A stretch of DNA of 64,000 nucleotides from G963678095 sp963678095 (lineage in GTDB: Bacteria; Bacillota; Negativicutes; Selenomonadales; Selenomonadaceae): the NCBI GenBank assembly GCA_963678095.2, contig OY782746.1, positions 992,001 through 1,056,000 of the forward strand, given 5' to 3'. The notes below the pieces were generated by a model that was not told where the DNA came from, did no database searches, and was given only the letters and a program-made list of their open reading frames with translations. The stretch's first letter is position 1. The number at the start of each line of letters is the position of its first letter. The translations under genes and the position numbers were made by a program. This document shows positions 1-8,917 of this stretch, one piece after another.

Positions 1-43
1 GCTTAAAGCGCATTCCGGGATACAGCCACTTCAATAAATGCAT
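1..43 (-). CDS. yvcK: YvcK-like gluconeogenesis factor, 5' end only
   Basis: Only the first 14 codons lie in the window; the gene runs off the left edge. The minus strand has an ATG at 41-43 preceded by a GAGGGG ribosome site, and it reads M-H-L-L-K-W-L-Y-P-G-M-R-F-K. The KWLYPGMR start is typical of the YvcK/CofD-like family, which regulates central carbon and cell-wall metabolism in Firmicutes. It begins 18 bases after the rapZ stop codon, and rapZ-yvcK is a conserved Firmicutes gene pair. The call rests on this short N-terminus plus context. Confidence 0.75.
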   Translation of the reverse strand, partial: MHLLKWLYPGMRFK

Positions 44-61
44 ATTTTCCCCTCGCTCCAG

Positions 62-955
62 TTAATCTTCCGCTTTAGGCAAGCCGATCAGCTTGTTTTT
101 CAAGAGATCGCGGTGTTCCACATTGACGAGATAGCCGCGGCTTTTTAGAAAATTAGCGATGTGCCGGGCAATGTAAACGGAGCGGTGCATCCCGCCCGTG
201 CAGCCGACGGCAAGAACCAGCTGACTCTTGCCCTCCTTCACATACTGCGGCACAAGAAACTCTATCATGTCATCGAGTTTTTCTTCAAATTCCTGCGTAA
301 CCGGCCACTGATGAATGTACTCCGCTACCTCCGGCGTTTCTCCGCTCCGGTAACGCATCGCTTCAATGTAAAAAGGATTGGGCAAAAAACGGACATCAAA
401 AACCATATCCGCATCAATCGGCATACCAAATTTAAAGCCAAACGACAGGACATTGATGCCCATCTGCTCCGTCGGCGAATTGCCAAACAAAGTCACCAGC
501 TTAGCCTTCAAGTCCTCTTTTTTCAACTGGGATGTATCAATGATATAGGTAGCCTTATTGCGCACCGTGGCCAGCCGATCACGTTCCCGGCTGATTCCCT
601 CACTGATGCGGGACCCCGGCGCCATTGGATGGCGGCGGCGGGTTTCCTTATAACGACGGATAATTGCCTCATCAGAAGCATCCATAAACAGCAGTTCGTA
701 CGGCTGGTTATCGCGATCCATCTGCTCAAGCACATGAACAAACGTGCCAAAAAACTCCCGACTGCGGGTATCAACAATCAGCACAACTTTTTTCACATGT
801 CCAGCGGAATGCGCGCAAAGCTCGGCAAATTTCGGGATAAATACCGGGGGTAAATTATCAACACAAAAATAACCCAAATCCTCCATGCAGCGGTATGCAA
901 GGGTCTTGCCACCGCCAGACATTCCGGTAACGATAACTAATTGAAAATCATCCAT
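62..955 (-). CDS. rapZ: RapZ/YvcJ nucleotide-binding protein (RNase adapter family)
   Basis: 297 aa, the usual family length. A P-loop GMSGGGKT sits at residues 11-18, and the conserved C-terminal GCTGGMHRSV block starts near residue 251. In Enterobacteria RapZ binds small RNAs and steers RNase E to control glucosamine-6-phosphate synthase; in Bacillus the homologue YvcJ is a nucleotide-hydrolysing protein linked to competence. In a Firmicute with no visible RNase E context, only the NTP/RNA-binding role can be inferred. A GGAGGTGG ribosome site lies just upstream of the ATG. yvcK follows 18 bases downstream, so the two are probably co-transcribed. The N-terminal kinase-like and C-terminal domains are both complete. 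Confidence 0.93.
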   Translation of the reverse strand: MDDFQLVIVTGMSGGGKTLAYRCMEDLGYFCVDNLPPVFIPKFAELCAHSAGHVKKVVLIVDTRSREFFGTFVHVLEQMDRDNQPYELLFMDASDEAIIRRYKETRRRHPMAPGSRISEGISRERDRLATVRNKATYIIDTSQLKKEDLKAKLVTLFGNSPTEQMGINVLSFGFKFGMPIDADMVFDVRFLPNPFYIEAMRYRSGETPEVAEYIHQWPVTQEFEEKLDDMIEFLVPQYVKEGKSQLVLAVGCTGGMHRSVYIARHIANFLKSRGYLVNVEHRDLLKNKLIGLPKAED

Positions 956-1033
956 TCTGCCACCTCCATCACAGGCCCTTAAAGTTATCTAATATTATAG
1001 GGCAATCGAGTATAAACTGCAAATCGGGCCAAG

Positions 1034-1837
1034 TCATATCTGCAGTATATATTTTTCAATTGCCCGGCCAACTCCGTCCGCATCACAGCTCGCAGTCACG
1101 AAATCGGCCAAAGCCTTTGCCTCCGGCAGGCCGTTTTCGGTAACAACACTAAATCCGGCATATTCTAGCATCGCCAGATCGTTATCGGCATCGCCGCATA
1201 CCATGATCTCATCGCGACCAACCCCCAAGTGAAGGCGCAATGCTTCAATGCCAACCGCCTTGGTTATGCCTGGCGGCGTCAAATCGACGCTGTAACCCGT
1301 ATTTTGCTGCACATCAATTTTCCCGGAAAATCTCGCTTTAATTTCTCCGGCAATCTGGGCAACTTTCCCCTCCCGGTCACGAACAACAATTTGGATTACA
1401 TCATGAACATACGGCAGGTAGTTTTCGCCGACTGCCTGGACGACAAAGCCCGCTACTGTTTTGTATGAGGCAAACATTTCCGGGCGAAAATCGATGGCAT
1501 AAATCTGATCACCGACATACCACTGTACATACCAGTCATTTTCGCAACACAGCGCCAAAATCTCTTGCACAATATTATCATCATGCAGTTTCATAAACAC
1601 CGGTTGTTTCGCATCGTAAGCCTGCACATGAGCCCCATTGCAGCAGACCAGCGGCGCGTTCGCCCCGATAAGTCCGCCGAAATAAGCGGCTGCCATATAC
1701 ATGCGGCCCGTGGCCAACGTAATGTATACGCCCCGCGCTTTTGCTGCCTGCAGGGCTTTCAAATTGCGCTCGGATATCAGCTTTTTAGAATTCAGCAGGG
1801 TCCCGTCAAGATCCATTGCTATCAGCTTTATTGCCAT
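1034..1837 (-). CDS. Cof-type HAD-superfamily sugar/cofactor phosphatase (copy 1)
   Basis: 267 aa. HAD motif I is DLDGTLL with nucleophile Asp9 and acid Asp11; motif IV is GDADNDLAML near the C-terminus, as expected for the Cof/YidA (type IIB cap) branch that removes phosphate from small phosphorylated metabolites. A longer reading frame opens upstream to 1918, but the ATG at 1835-1837 is preceded by an AGGAGGA ribosome site and gives the canonical MAIKL start, so the longer start was rejected. It lies 13 bases downstream of a close paralogue (1851-2651), apparently a tandem duplication in one operon. The exact substrate is not predictable. Confidence 0.9.
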   Translation of the reverse strand: MAIKLIAMDLDGTLLNSKKLISERNLKALQAAKARGVYITLATGRMYMAAAYFGGLIGANAPLVCCNGAHVQAYDAKQPVFMKLHDDNIVQEILALCCENDWYVQWYVGDQIYAIDFRPEMFASYKTVAGFVVQAVGENYLPYVHDVIQIVVRDREGKVAQIAGEIKARFSGKIDVQQNTGYSVDLTPPGITKAVGIEALRLHLGVGRDEIMVCGDADNDLAMLEYAGFSVVTENGLPEAKALADFVTASCDADGVGRAIEKYILQI

Positions 1838-1850
1838 CGGATCTCCTCCT

Positions 1851-2651
1851 TTACACCTGCAGCACATAGTCGCGAATGGCCTTGGCCACACCACTGTTTT
1901 TATGATCGTCCGTAACATAATCGCATACGGCTTTCACCTCATCATTGGCATTGCCCATGGCTACACTGCAGCCAGCTGCCATTAACATCGGCAGATCATT
2001 GTTCGAATCGCCAATCGCCATAACCTCGCCTCGGGTCAGGGCCATTTTTTCGAGCAGCCGTTCGAGTGCGGTCGCCTTATTAACTCCCGGGCGCAAAATC
2101 TCAACATAAAGCGGCAGTGATTTGACGGCAAATACGCATCCGGCAAAATCCTGATTGATTTTCCTTACAACCTCATCTGACTGCGCTTCCGTATCGCTGA
2201 TAATGATCATTTTTGCGACCCCTTCGGCACAATCATAAACACCTTCCCCGCAAACCTCGCCTTTGAGGCCAGCACGAGCCTCGTATTCGACAGCCTTGGC
2301 GGTGTATTCTCTGAAATACAGATTATCACCACGATGAAGCTGCACAAACCACTGCACATTGCGGCAGTAATCAAGGACTGCCGTAACGGCCTTCGGCTCA
2401 AGATAGGATTCAAACAGCACCTCTCCACTGACGGATTTTATTAAAGCGCCATTATACGTGATGATCGGTACATCCACTCCTAGCTGCCGGGCATACGGCA
2501 GGGCCGAAGCATACATCCTGCCCGTGGCGATCGTCACGGTTACGCCCTGCGCCACCGCCGCCTGAACAGCCGCTCTATTTTCATCGGAAACCATGTGATT
2601 TTCATCGAGCAAAGTTCCGTCCAAATCTGTTACAAACAATTTTATTGCCAT
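1851..2651 (-). CDS. Cof-type HAD-superfamily sugar/cofactor phosphatase (copy 2)
   Basis: 266 aa with the same MAIKL start and DLDGTLL motif I as its downstream neighbour, plus the cap domain and a GDSNNDLPML motif IV. It should be a Mg-dependent phosphatase for sugar phosphates, nucleotides or flavin phosphates in the cytoplasm. A GGGGG-rich ribosome site precedes the ATG. The two copies are clearly diverged along their length, so the duplication is not recent. A third relative is at 15270-16088 on the other strand. Confidence 0.9.
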   Translation of the reverse strand: MAIKLFVTDLDGTLLDENHMVSDENRAAVQAAVAQGVTVTIATGRMYASALPYARQLGVDVPIITYNGALIKSVSGEVLFESYLEPKAVTAVLDYCRNVQWFVQLHRGDNLYFREYTAKAVEYEARAGLKGEVCGEGVYDCAEGVAKMIIISDTEAQSDEVVRKINQDFAGCVFAVKSLPLYVEILRPGVNKATALERLLEKMALTRGEVMAIGDSNNDLPMLMAAGCSVAMGNANDEVKAVCDYVTDDHKNSGVAKAIRDYVLQV

Positions 2652-2760
2652 TGTTTTGCCCCCAAACTATCAAAAATCGCTGGCGGACCTGCCAACTACT
2701 CTATTTTCTCATGTTTTCAAAAAAAAGCAATATTTTTGTCGATTGCACCAAGCTGAGCAC

Positions 2761-2800
2761 AAAATAAAAAAATCGCTGCAAAATAAATTTTGCAGCGATT
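2761..2800 (-). terminator. Intrinsic terminator of mdh
   Basis: A 13-bp perfect stem (AATCGCTGCAAAA, 2771-2783, with its complement ending at 2800) with a 4-base loop. On the minus strand it is followed by a T-rich run (TTTTTATTTT). It starts 14 bases past the mdh stop codon. Confidence 0.9.
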
Positions 2801-2813
2801 CTCCAGGAATCAA

Positions 2814-3764
2814 TTATTTTAAAGCATCGCCAAGCAGGGAATTCGTATGACGGGCAGCGGCAACGCTTTCGTCGAATTTTGCTTTTTCTGCTTCATTGAG
2901 TTCAATCTCAACGATTTTTTCAAGACCATTTTCACCAAGAATAACCGGCACGCCAATGCAAAGATCTTTCTCGCCGTATTCACCATCGAGGCATACGCAG
3001 CAAGGAATCATTTTCTTGGAATCCGTGCAGATAGCTTCAGCAAGAGCTGCCGATGCAGCACCTGGTGCATACCAAGCGGATGTTCCGAGAAGGCCTGTGA
3101 GTGTAGCACCGCCAACTTTCGTTTTTTCTACGGCATCATCAATGGCAGCCTGATCAAGGAACTGGGAAATAGGCACGCCTCTGTATGTAGCGTAGCTTGC
3201 GAGCGGAACCATTGTCTTATCGCTGTGACCACCGATAACCATGCCATCGATATCCGTGATTGTAGCCGGAATACCTGCTGCATTGAGAGCTTCGGCGATA
3301 TAATATCTGAATCTGCTGCTGTCGAGCATGCCGCCCTGACCGATAATGCGTTCACGCGGAAGTTTGCTGTCTTTCAAAGTCAAATAAGTCATCGCATCCA
3401 TAGGATTCGAAATAATGATAAAAATAGCTTCCGGAGAGTATTCCAAAGCCTGGTCTACAACGCTTTTTACGATTTTAGCGTTTGTGCCAATCAGATCTTC
3501 ACGCGACATGCCAGGTTTACGCGGAATGCCGGAAGTGATGATGACAACTTTAGAACCAGCCGTTGCTTTATAATCGTTTGTAACACCAGTGATCTTCGTA
3601 TCAATGTTGAGCATGTGTGCAGTCTGCATCATGTCCATTGCTTTACCTTCGGACACGCCCTCTTTGATATCGAGTAAAACTAATTCACTTGCAAAATTTT
3701 TCATTGCAACGACATTGGCAACCGTAGCGCCTACGTTACCTGCTCCAACAACTGTAACTTTCAT
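2814..3764 (-). CDS. mdh: NAD-dependent malate dehydrogenase
   Basis: 316 aa, LDH/MDH fold. The Rossmann loop GAGNVG is at residues 7-12, and Asp32 after the second strand indicates NAD rather than NADP. The substrate loop RKPGMSRED (81-90) carries the arginines typical of malate dehydrogenase, not the glutamine of lactate dehydrogenase. Arg153 lies in the RFRYY segment and catalytic His180 is in GGHSDK. The reaction is malate/oxaloacetate interconversion in the cytosol, suited to the reductive branch to succinate/propionate. The reading frame extends to 3845, but the ATG at 3762-3764 has a GGAGGG ribosome site and matches the family start. A good sigma-70-type promoter lies upstream and a terminator directly follows. 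Confidence 0.96.
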   Translation of the reverse strand: MKVTVVGAGNVGATVANVVAMKNFASELVLLDIKEGVSEGKAMDMMQTAHMLNIDTKITGVTNDYKATAGSKVVIITSGIPRKPGMSREDLIGTNAKIVKSVVDQALEYSPEAIFIIISNPMDAMTYLTLKDSKLPRERIIGQGGMLDSSRFRYYIAEALNAAGIPATITDIDGMVIGGHSDKTMVPLASYATYRGVPISQFLDQAAIDDAVEKTKVGGATLTGLLGTSAWYAPGAASAALAEAICTDSKKMIPCCVCLDGEYGEKDLCIGVPVILGENGLEKIVEIELNEAEKAKFDESVAAARHTNSLLGDALK

Positions 3765-3874
3765 AAATAAATGACCCTCCTTTAATTTAAGGCACACAAC
3801 ATGCCCTATAAACAAGGGAATGCGACGCCTTCCACTGCTCCCCATAATTGGAAATGCAGCTTATGTACGTGTAA

Positions 3875-3903
3875 ATTATAACAAAGACCCCTGAAAAAAT
3901 CAA
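3875..3903 (-). promoter_or_regulatory. Predicted mdh promoter
   Basis: The minus strand reads TTGATT (-35, 3898-3903), a 17-base spacer, then TATAAT (-10, 3875-3880), about 110 bases upstream of the mdh ATG. The long leader between it and the gene shows no recognised riboswitch. Confidence 0.7.
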
Positions 3904-3993
3904 TGAATATTGTCTGCGTTTTATTTTAACATTAATTTTATTTATAGTTTTTATACCTGCTATTAATTTAATTGAATTTTCTGCTATTTAACT

Positions 3994-4025
3994 TTAAAAA
4001 AAGGGCGGTCATGCCGCCCCTTTTC
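3994..4025 (-). terminator. Intrinsic terminator of the rubredoxin gene
   Basis: GC-rich hairpin (GGGCGG paired with CCGCCC around a short loop), followed on the minus strand by seven T. It begins directly at the rubredoxin stop codon. Confidence 0.9.
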
Positions 4026-4187
4026 TCATGCCTCTTCTTCGAATTCGTCTTTGCCTACGCCGCATACTGGACAGACAAAGTCCTCTGGCAAATCCGCAAA
4101 GGCAACTCCGCCATCAAGATCATATTCCGGATCACCGACTTCTTCATCATAAATCCAGCCACAAACACTACAGATCCATTTTTTCAT
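4026..4187 (-). CDS. Rubredoxin
   Basis: 53 aa, the typical length. Two knuckles ligate the single iron: CSVC (Cys6, Cys9) and CPVC (Cys39, Cys42), with the aromatic/acidic pattern WIYDEEVGDPE between them. It is a small cytosolic electron carrier, in anaerobes commonly a donor to flavodiiron proteins and peroxide-reducing enzymes; a flavodiiron protein is encoded at 17622-18782. The frame extends seven codons further upstream, but the ATG at 4185-4187 gives the standard MKKWICSVCG start and has a GGGAG site. It has its own promoter and terminator, so it is a monocistronic unit. Confidence 0.97.
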   Translation of the reverse strand: MKKWICSVCGWIYDEEVGDPEYDLDGGVAFADLPEDFVCPVCGVGKDEFEEEA

Positions 4188-4229
4188 AATCAAAAACTCC
4201 CTTCGCAAAAAAAGATTTCTTCTATACCT

Positions 4230-4257
4230 ATATTAACATATTTTTCCTTACTGACAA
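4230..4257 (-). promoter_or_regulatory. Predicted rubredoxin promoter
   Basis: Minus strand TTGTCA (4252-4257), 16-base spacer, TAATAT (4230-4235), about 40 bases upstream of the rubredoxin start codon. Confidence 0.6.
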
Positions 4258-4294
4258 GAGTTTTTTGAAACAATTTCTGAATTTTCCATCTCAC

Positions 4295-5155
4295 TCAAGC
4301 TCGACACCGCTGGCGGATTTGTTCAAAAAAATCATAAGGCACAGCAACATTGCCATCAATACCGTAGCCCAGTTCAACTTCCGGCCGATTCCCCCCATGA
4401 AAATCCGTGCCACCGGTTGGCATCATATCATGTTTTTCCAGCATGGCCGCTGCAAATACCCTATCATCCTCGCTGTAGCTTGGATAATAGGCTTCCATGC
4501 CATCAAGTCCCAGGGAATGGAGTTCTCCGAGCGCTTCATCCTGAGCCTCACGGACAAGTGCTCGGAGTCCCAGCCGCTTATGAAAATGGGCTAAGGAAGT
4601 AATTCCGCCGGCCGCCCGTACGGCTGGCAAAGCTTCCGCTGCCGTCACATGATGTTCAAGATCAAGCTCGGCAATCACCGGATTGATGTAATCATGCCAG
4701 ATATCTTCCACTCCGTTGCAGATGTTAAGCGACAGCAGATAACGCATAATCGCATAACGATCAATCTGGTCCGTTCCTCGAAACGGCTCGACCAGTTCCG
4801 GCGAAATCTTCACATTGCGCTCGGCAATGCCGGCGATCAAATCCTCCATCCTGGTCTCTTTTGTCTGGCGGATTTTCGTATAAAGTTTTTTAAATTCAGG
4901 CTTCTCTTCCTCAAATCCCATAGCAACAACATGCAGCTCATGGCCCCTGTAATCAACTGTCATCTCCATTCCAGGAATGAAGTTGATCCCGATTTTAGCT
5001 GCTTCAGCGGCTGCTTCGGCATTGCCGGCTGTCGATTCATGGTCGGTCAGCGTCAGCGCCGAAAGCCCTTTCTTTTTTGCTAAAGCAACAACTTCTGCCG
5101 GTGTATAGCTTCCGTCAGAAATTGTAGAATGGACGTGCAAATCTATTAATTTCAT
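4295..5155 (-). CDS. PHP-domain phosphoesterase, TrpH/YciV (RNase AM-like) family
   Basis: 286 aa. PHP metal-binding signatures in order: HVHS (His7, His9) with Asp14, TDHES (Asp38, His39), GMEM (Glu64), His72/His75 and a C-terminal GTDFHGG (Asp251, His253). This set matches the TrpH/YciV group, whose studied members hydrolyse 3',5'-nucleoside bisphosphates and trim RNA 5' ends. It is not a polymerase PHP module because no polymerase domain follows. A GAAGGGG ribosome site precedes the ATG. It lies 39 bases downstream of uvrC on the same strand, so the two are probably co-transcribed. Confidence 0.88.
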   Translation of the reverse strand: MKLIDLHVHSTISDGSYTPAEVVALAKKKGLSALTLTDHESTAGNAEAAAEAAKIGINFIPGMEMTVDYRGHELHVVAMGFEEEKPEFKKLYTKIRQTKETRMEDLIAGIAERNVKISPELVEPFRGTDQIDRYAIMRYLLSLNICNGVEDIWHDYINPVIAELDLEHHVTAAEALPAVRAAGGITSLAHFHKRLGLRALVREAQDEALGELHSLGLDGMEAYYPSYSEDDRVFAAAMLEKHDMMPTGGTDFHGGNRPEVELGYGIDGNVAVPYDFFEQIRQRCRA

Positions 5156-5194
5156 ACATAACCCCTTCTATAATAACTGAATATCAAATACAAA

Positions 5195-7009
5195 CTATAT
5201 TTTCATCTTTTCCTTGGCCGCAAAAAAATTATAAACAGCCTGAGCCGCCGGCACCGTCATCCCCGGCAGTGCCGCCATCTCGTTCACGGAAGCCTGTTTT
5301 ATCTTTTCCAGGCTGCCAAAATGTTTCCACAGCAACTGACGTCGTTTCGGCCCAATCCCGTTGACATGATCGAGTACGGACACAAGATTCCGCTTGCCGC
5401 GCAGCTGCCTATGATACGTAATGGCAAAGCGATGTGCCTCATCACGAATGCGCTGGACCAGAAAAAGTGCCGGTGAATTGCGCGGCAGAATAACCGGTTC
5501 CGATTCATGCTCGCGAAAAATGTATTCAAACTGCTTGGCCAGCCCGACAACAGGAACCGCAAGGTGCCCGGCACCACGGATAATCTCAAGCGCCGAACTG
5601 AGCTGTCCTTTCCCTCCGTCAATGATGATCAGGTCCGGCATATCCTCAACAGCCGCCTTGCCATAACGGCGCGAGGTCACCTCGCGCATCGATAAAAAAT
5701 CATCCGGCTTGCCTTCCGTGCTCTTAATTTTAAACCGCCGGTAAGCAGATTTCTTCGGCAGGCCATCTTCAAAGACTACCATGGAAGCTACCGTTTCCGA
5801 TCCCTGAATGTGTGAAATATCAAAGCATTCCATGCGGCGCGGCAAAGTGGCAAGCCCGAGGTAACGCCCTAGATCCTCGACCGCTCCTGTCGTTTGTGCC
5901 ACGGCGCGTTCTAGCTTTGTCGCCGCATCCGCTAAATACTTTTCAGCATTGTTGGCCGCCATGACGACAATATCCTTCTTCGTGCCTCGCCGAGGCTGTT
6001 CCAACCCAACCCTAGCCGCCTTTTTTTCACTCAACCAGGCTTCAATCAAAATTTTATCATCAATTTCCAGTGGCAGCAAAATCTCCCGCGGAACAAAGGT
6101 GGCGCGGTCATAATACTGTTTCAGAAAAGCGGTGACGATGGACGCATCCGCTTCATCCTCACTGCCGTTCATCATAAAATGTTCCCCGCCAACCATTTTC
6201 CCGCCGCGGATCAAAAGAACCTGGAGGCATACTCCCTGGTCACTGCGGGCCAGCCCAATTGCATCCTGATCCCCTGAACCGGTCACGATATTTTGTTTTT
6301 CCCGTATTTTCCGCACAGCTGTCAGCTGATCGCGCAGTCTGGCAGCGCGTTCGAAGGCAAAGTCTTCCGCGGCTGCCTGCATGCCCTGTTCCAAATCTTT
6401 TTCCACCGCTTCGCTACGGCCTTCGAGAAAAAAGCAGACAGAGCGAATCATGGTGGCATATTCCTGTGCATCCACCTTGCCGGTGCAAGGGGCGAGACAT
6501 CGCTTAATATGATATTCCAGGCACGGCCGCTGTGCTGTCATCTGCCGGCAACTGCGCAATGGAAAGAGCCGCCGCAAGAGCTTCAAGGTTGCATGCACGG
6601 CTCCCGCATCTGTATAAGGGCCAAAATAGCGAGAGCCATCCTTTACCACCCGCCGAGTAATAAATACCCGTGGATACGGTTCGGCAATAGTCACCTTTAT
6701 ATACGGATATGTCTTATCATCTTTCAGACTGATATTATACCGCGGCCGATGCTGTTTTATCAAATTGCATTCTAAAATCAGCGCCTCAATTTCCGAACCG
6801 GTAATTATCGTTTCAAAATCAGCAATCTTTGCCACCATAGCTTTGACTTTGGCCGAATGATTCCTGCTGTTTTGAAAATATTGGCGCACCCTGTTTTTGA
6901 GAATCACGGCTTTGCCGACATAAATAATCCGCCCCTGCTCATCTTTCATTATATAGACACCGGGGCTGTTTGGCAGCAACTCTAGCTTTTCTTGCACTAA
7001 CTCCGTCAT
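5195..7009 (-). CDS. uvrC: Excinuclease ABC subunit C
   Basis: 604 aa, full length. Domains in order: N-terminal GIY-YIG nuclease (SPGVYIM and IIYVGKA within the first 35 residues) for the 3' incision, a cysteine cluster region, a UVR/UvrB-binding motif around residues 200-235 (FAFERAARLRDQL), an RNase H-like nuclease for the 5' incision (ECFDISHIQG ... IIDGGKGQL) and a C-terminal helix-hairpin-helix (VNGIGPKRRQLLWKHFGS). It makes the dual incisions of nucleotide excision repair after UvrA and UvrB load. uvrA and uvrB lie about 2 kb away on the same strand but are separated by accC. A very short leader separates the predicted promoter from the ATG. Confidence 0.97.
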   Translation of the reverse strand: MTELVQEKLELLPNSPGVYIMKDEQGRIIYVGKAVILKNRVRQYFQNSRNHSAKVKAMVAKIADFETIITGSEIEALILECNLIKQHRPRYNISLKDDKTYPYIKVTIAEPYPRVFITRRVVKDGSRYFGPYTDAGAVHATLKLLRRLFPLRSCRQMTAQRPCLEYHIKRCLAPCTGKVDAQEYATMIRSVCFFLEGRSEAVEKDLEQGMQAAAEDFAFERAARLRDQLTAVRKIREKQNIVTGSGDQDAIGLARSDQGVCLQVLLIRGGKMVGGEHFMMNGSEDEADASIVTAFLKQYYDRATFVPREILLPLEIDDKILIEAWLSEKKAARVGLEQPRRGTKKDIVVMAANNAEKYLADAATKLERAVAQTTGAVEDLGRYLGLATLPRRMECFDISHIQGSETVASMVVFEDGLPKKSAYRRFKIKSTEGKPDDFLSMREVTSRRYGKAAVEDMPDLIIIDGGKGQLSSALEIIRGAGHLAVPVVGLAKQFEYIFREHESEPVILPRNSPALFLVQRIRDEAHRFAITYHRQLRGKRNLVSVLDHVNGIGPKRRQLLWKHFGSLEKIKQASVNEMAALPGMTVPAAQAVYNFFAAKEKMKI

Positions 7010-7032
7010 ATCACACCGTCTTTCATTCTCCT

Positions 7033-7062
7033 ATTATACACAAAGGATATAAAAAAATACAA
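7033..7062 (-). promoter_or_regulatory. Predicted uvrC promoter
   Basis: Minus strand TTGTAT (7057-7062), 18-base spacer, TATAAT (7033-7038). The -10 box is only about 24 bases from the uvrC ATG, so the transcript leader would be very short. Confidence 0.6.
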
Positions 7063-7421
7063 GTCACTGCTCTGCTGTATCTTCTATAAAAATAAGATCA
7101 GGCAACGTATTATAGGGTTTCTTGTTTGTTTTTTGTATTCATTATTCATTTACGATATCATAGCAATAGCCTGATTTTATTATTGCTTTTAGGCATAGTT
7201 ATATGTTAAAATTGTAATTGTTTGATTTAAGCATAAACATTGAAAATTTCTCGCATGTTTTGCTTGACTATAAACTTTGTTAATGATTTAATAATCAGTA
7301 TAGCATGCAGAATGTATCTTTTTCATATATCCTGCCGATATGACATACTGATTCCAAAAGGAATTGCCGCCAGCGCGGTAAATCGTAAACGGCTGCATTA
7401 CAGCCCTTAGGAGGTATATTT
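7063..7421. promoter_or_regulatory. AT-rich uvrC-accC divergent intergenic region
   Basis: This 360-base gap separates divergent uvrC and accC. Plus-strand promoter-like elements for accC include TTGACT (7264-7269) with TTTAAT (7287-7292) at 17 bases. A small hairpin (GGCTG/CAGCC, about 7391-7405) sits just upstream of the accC AGGAGG ribosome site (7409-7414). No FapR-like operator and no recognisable riboswitch were seen. Confidence 0.4.
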
Positions 7422-8828
7422 ATGTTTAATCGAGTACTCATTGCCAATCGCGGTGAAATCGCAGTGCGCGTCATTCGTGCTTGTCAGGAACTAGGAATTG
7501 AAACAGTAGCTGTATATTCAGATGCTGATAAAAATGCCATGCATGTACAGCTTGCTGATCTTTCCTACAACATCGGTCCCGCTGATGCATCGCAAAGCTA
7601 TCTTAATATGGAGGCCATTCTCGAGGCCGCCCGAGCAACAAAGGCTGAGGCCGTGCATCCCGGTTATGGTTTTCTCTCAGAAAATGCGGATTTTGCAGAA
7701 AAAGTAACGGCTGCCGGGCTCATCTGGATCGGGCCGTTGGCAGAAACCATCCGCCAGGTCGGCGATAAAGATGTGGCCCGTGCCGCCATGGAGGCTGCCG
7801 GTATCCCAATGTCCCGTGGCAGCGATCCTCTCAAAACGGCCAAGGAAGCGATCCACTCGGCCAGCAAAGTTGGCTATCCGGTCATCTTAAAGCCTGTATC
7901 CGGTGGCGGCGGCAAAGGGATGTTCGTCGCTTATAATGAAGAGGACCTGAAAAACATCCTGCAGATCGTTGATCTGGCAAAGGTCACGTATTATTTCGAA
8001 CACTACATCGAACGGTCCCGCCACATTGAAGTCCAGATTGTAGCCGATAACTACGGAACCGTTATCCATCTTGGCGAACGCGAATGTTCCCTGCAGCGCC
8101 GCAACCAAAAATTGCTGGAAGAATCTCCTTCCGTTGCCCTGACACCGGATATGCGCAATCATGTCGGCGCCCTCGCCATCAAAGCTGCCAAGAGCATTCA
8201 CTACACAAATGTCGGCACGGTAGAGTTTTTATTTGATCTCAGCGATCATCAATTTTACTTTATGGAAATCAATCCGCGCATCCAGGTTGAGCATGGGATT
8301 ACCGAAGCGGTAACTGGCATCGATCTCGTCCGGACCCAAATCCGCATCGCCGCCGGCGAACCGCTTGAAATAAATCAAAATGATATTAAATTCGTCGGTC
8401 ATGCCATCGAATGCCGCATCAATGCCGAAGACCCGGATAACAACTTCCTGCCGTCCCCAGGCAAGATTGATTTCTTCCACGAACCAGGTGGCCCCCGCAT
8501 TCGCATTGACAGTGGCGTTTCTGCCGGGCTCTCCATTGAACCTTATTATGATTCACTAATTGCCAAAATCGTCGTTCATGGACGTACCCGCGGCGATGCC
8601 ATAAAAATCATGCAACGAGCCTTGAACGAATTCAAAATCGAGGGCATTAAGACGACAATCTCCCTGCACAAGCGAATTCTCGAAGATAACTACTTCTGGA
8701 CGGGAAATATCGATACCCAATTCATCAAAAAACGTCTGCCAGCTTATGAGCAAACACCGCCAAAACGCAAGCTCAAAGACAAGATGAATCTCGCCGAGTC
8801 GATTAACAGCAGCATGTATTATGCCTGA
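7422..8828 (+). CDS. accC: Biotin carboxylase (acetyl-CoA carboxylase subunit)
   Basis: 468 aa, slightly longer than the usual 445-455 because of a lysine-rich C-terminal tail. It shows the N-terminal MFNRVLIANRGEIAVR block, the ATP-grasp glycine loop GGGGKGM near residue 165, ECSLQRRNQKLLEE around 225 and the catalytic MEINPRIQVEHGITE around 280. It carboxylates biotin on a carrier protein using ATP and bicarbonate. No biotin carrier (accB) or carboxyltransferase gene is adjacent, so its partner must be encoded elsewhere; pairing with another biotin-dependent carboxylase is possible. AGGAGG lies 7 bases before the ATG. It stands alone on the plus strand between uvrC and uvrA. Confidence 0.92.
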   Translation: MFNRVLIANRGEIAVRVIRACQELGIETVAVYSDADKNAMHVQLADLSYNIGPADASQSYLNMEAILEAARATKAEAVHPGYGFLSENADFAEKVTAAGLIWIGPLAETIRQVGDKDVARAAMEAAGIPMSRGSDPLKTAKEAIHSASKVGYPVILKPVSGGGGKGMFVAYNEEDLKNILQIVDLAKVTYYFEHYIERSRHIEVQIVADNYGTVIHLGERECSLQRRNQKLLEESPSVALTPDMRNHVGALAIKAAKSIHYTNVGTVEFLFDLSDHQFYFMEINPRIQVEHGITEAVTGIDLVRTQIRIAAGEPLEINQNDIKFVGHAIECRINAEDPDNNFLPSPGKIDFFHEPGGPRIRIDSGVSAGLSIEPYYDSLIAKIVVHGRTRGDAIKIMQRALNEFKIEGIKTTISLHKRILEDNYFWTGNIDTQFIKKRLPAYEQTPPKRKLKDKMNLAESINSSMYYA

Positions 8829-8850
8829 TCCTCTGTCCTATATTCAATTT

Positions 8851-8892
8851 AAACAGCCCTTTAGCGACAAACTCGCTAAAGGGCTGTTTTTC
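8851..8892. terminator. Shared terminator between convergent accC and uvrA
   Basis: A 16-bp stem (AAACAGCCCTTTAGCG and its complement) with a 7-base loop. A T run follows on the plus strand and a weaker T/A-rich run on the minus strand, so it probably serves both convergent genes. Confidence 0.85.
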
Positions 8893-8917
8893 CTGTCAGA
8901 CAAAGCTATTGCTGGCC

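Noticed and set aside
161..853. 230-codon plus-strand frame opposite rapZ
   Set aside because: It is a shadow of the clear rapZ gene and resembles no known protein.
2814..3764. Lactate dehydrogenase instead of malate dehydrogenase
   Set aside because: The substrate loop is RKPGMSRED with arginines, as in MDH; LDH would have a glutamine there.
7422..8828. Pyruvate or propionyl-CoA carboxylase instead of biotin carboxylase
   Set aside because: Only the biotin carboxylase domains are present (468 aa), with no carboxyltransferase or biotin-carrier domain in the chain or nearby.
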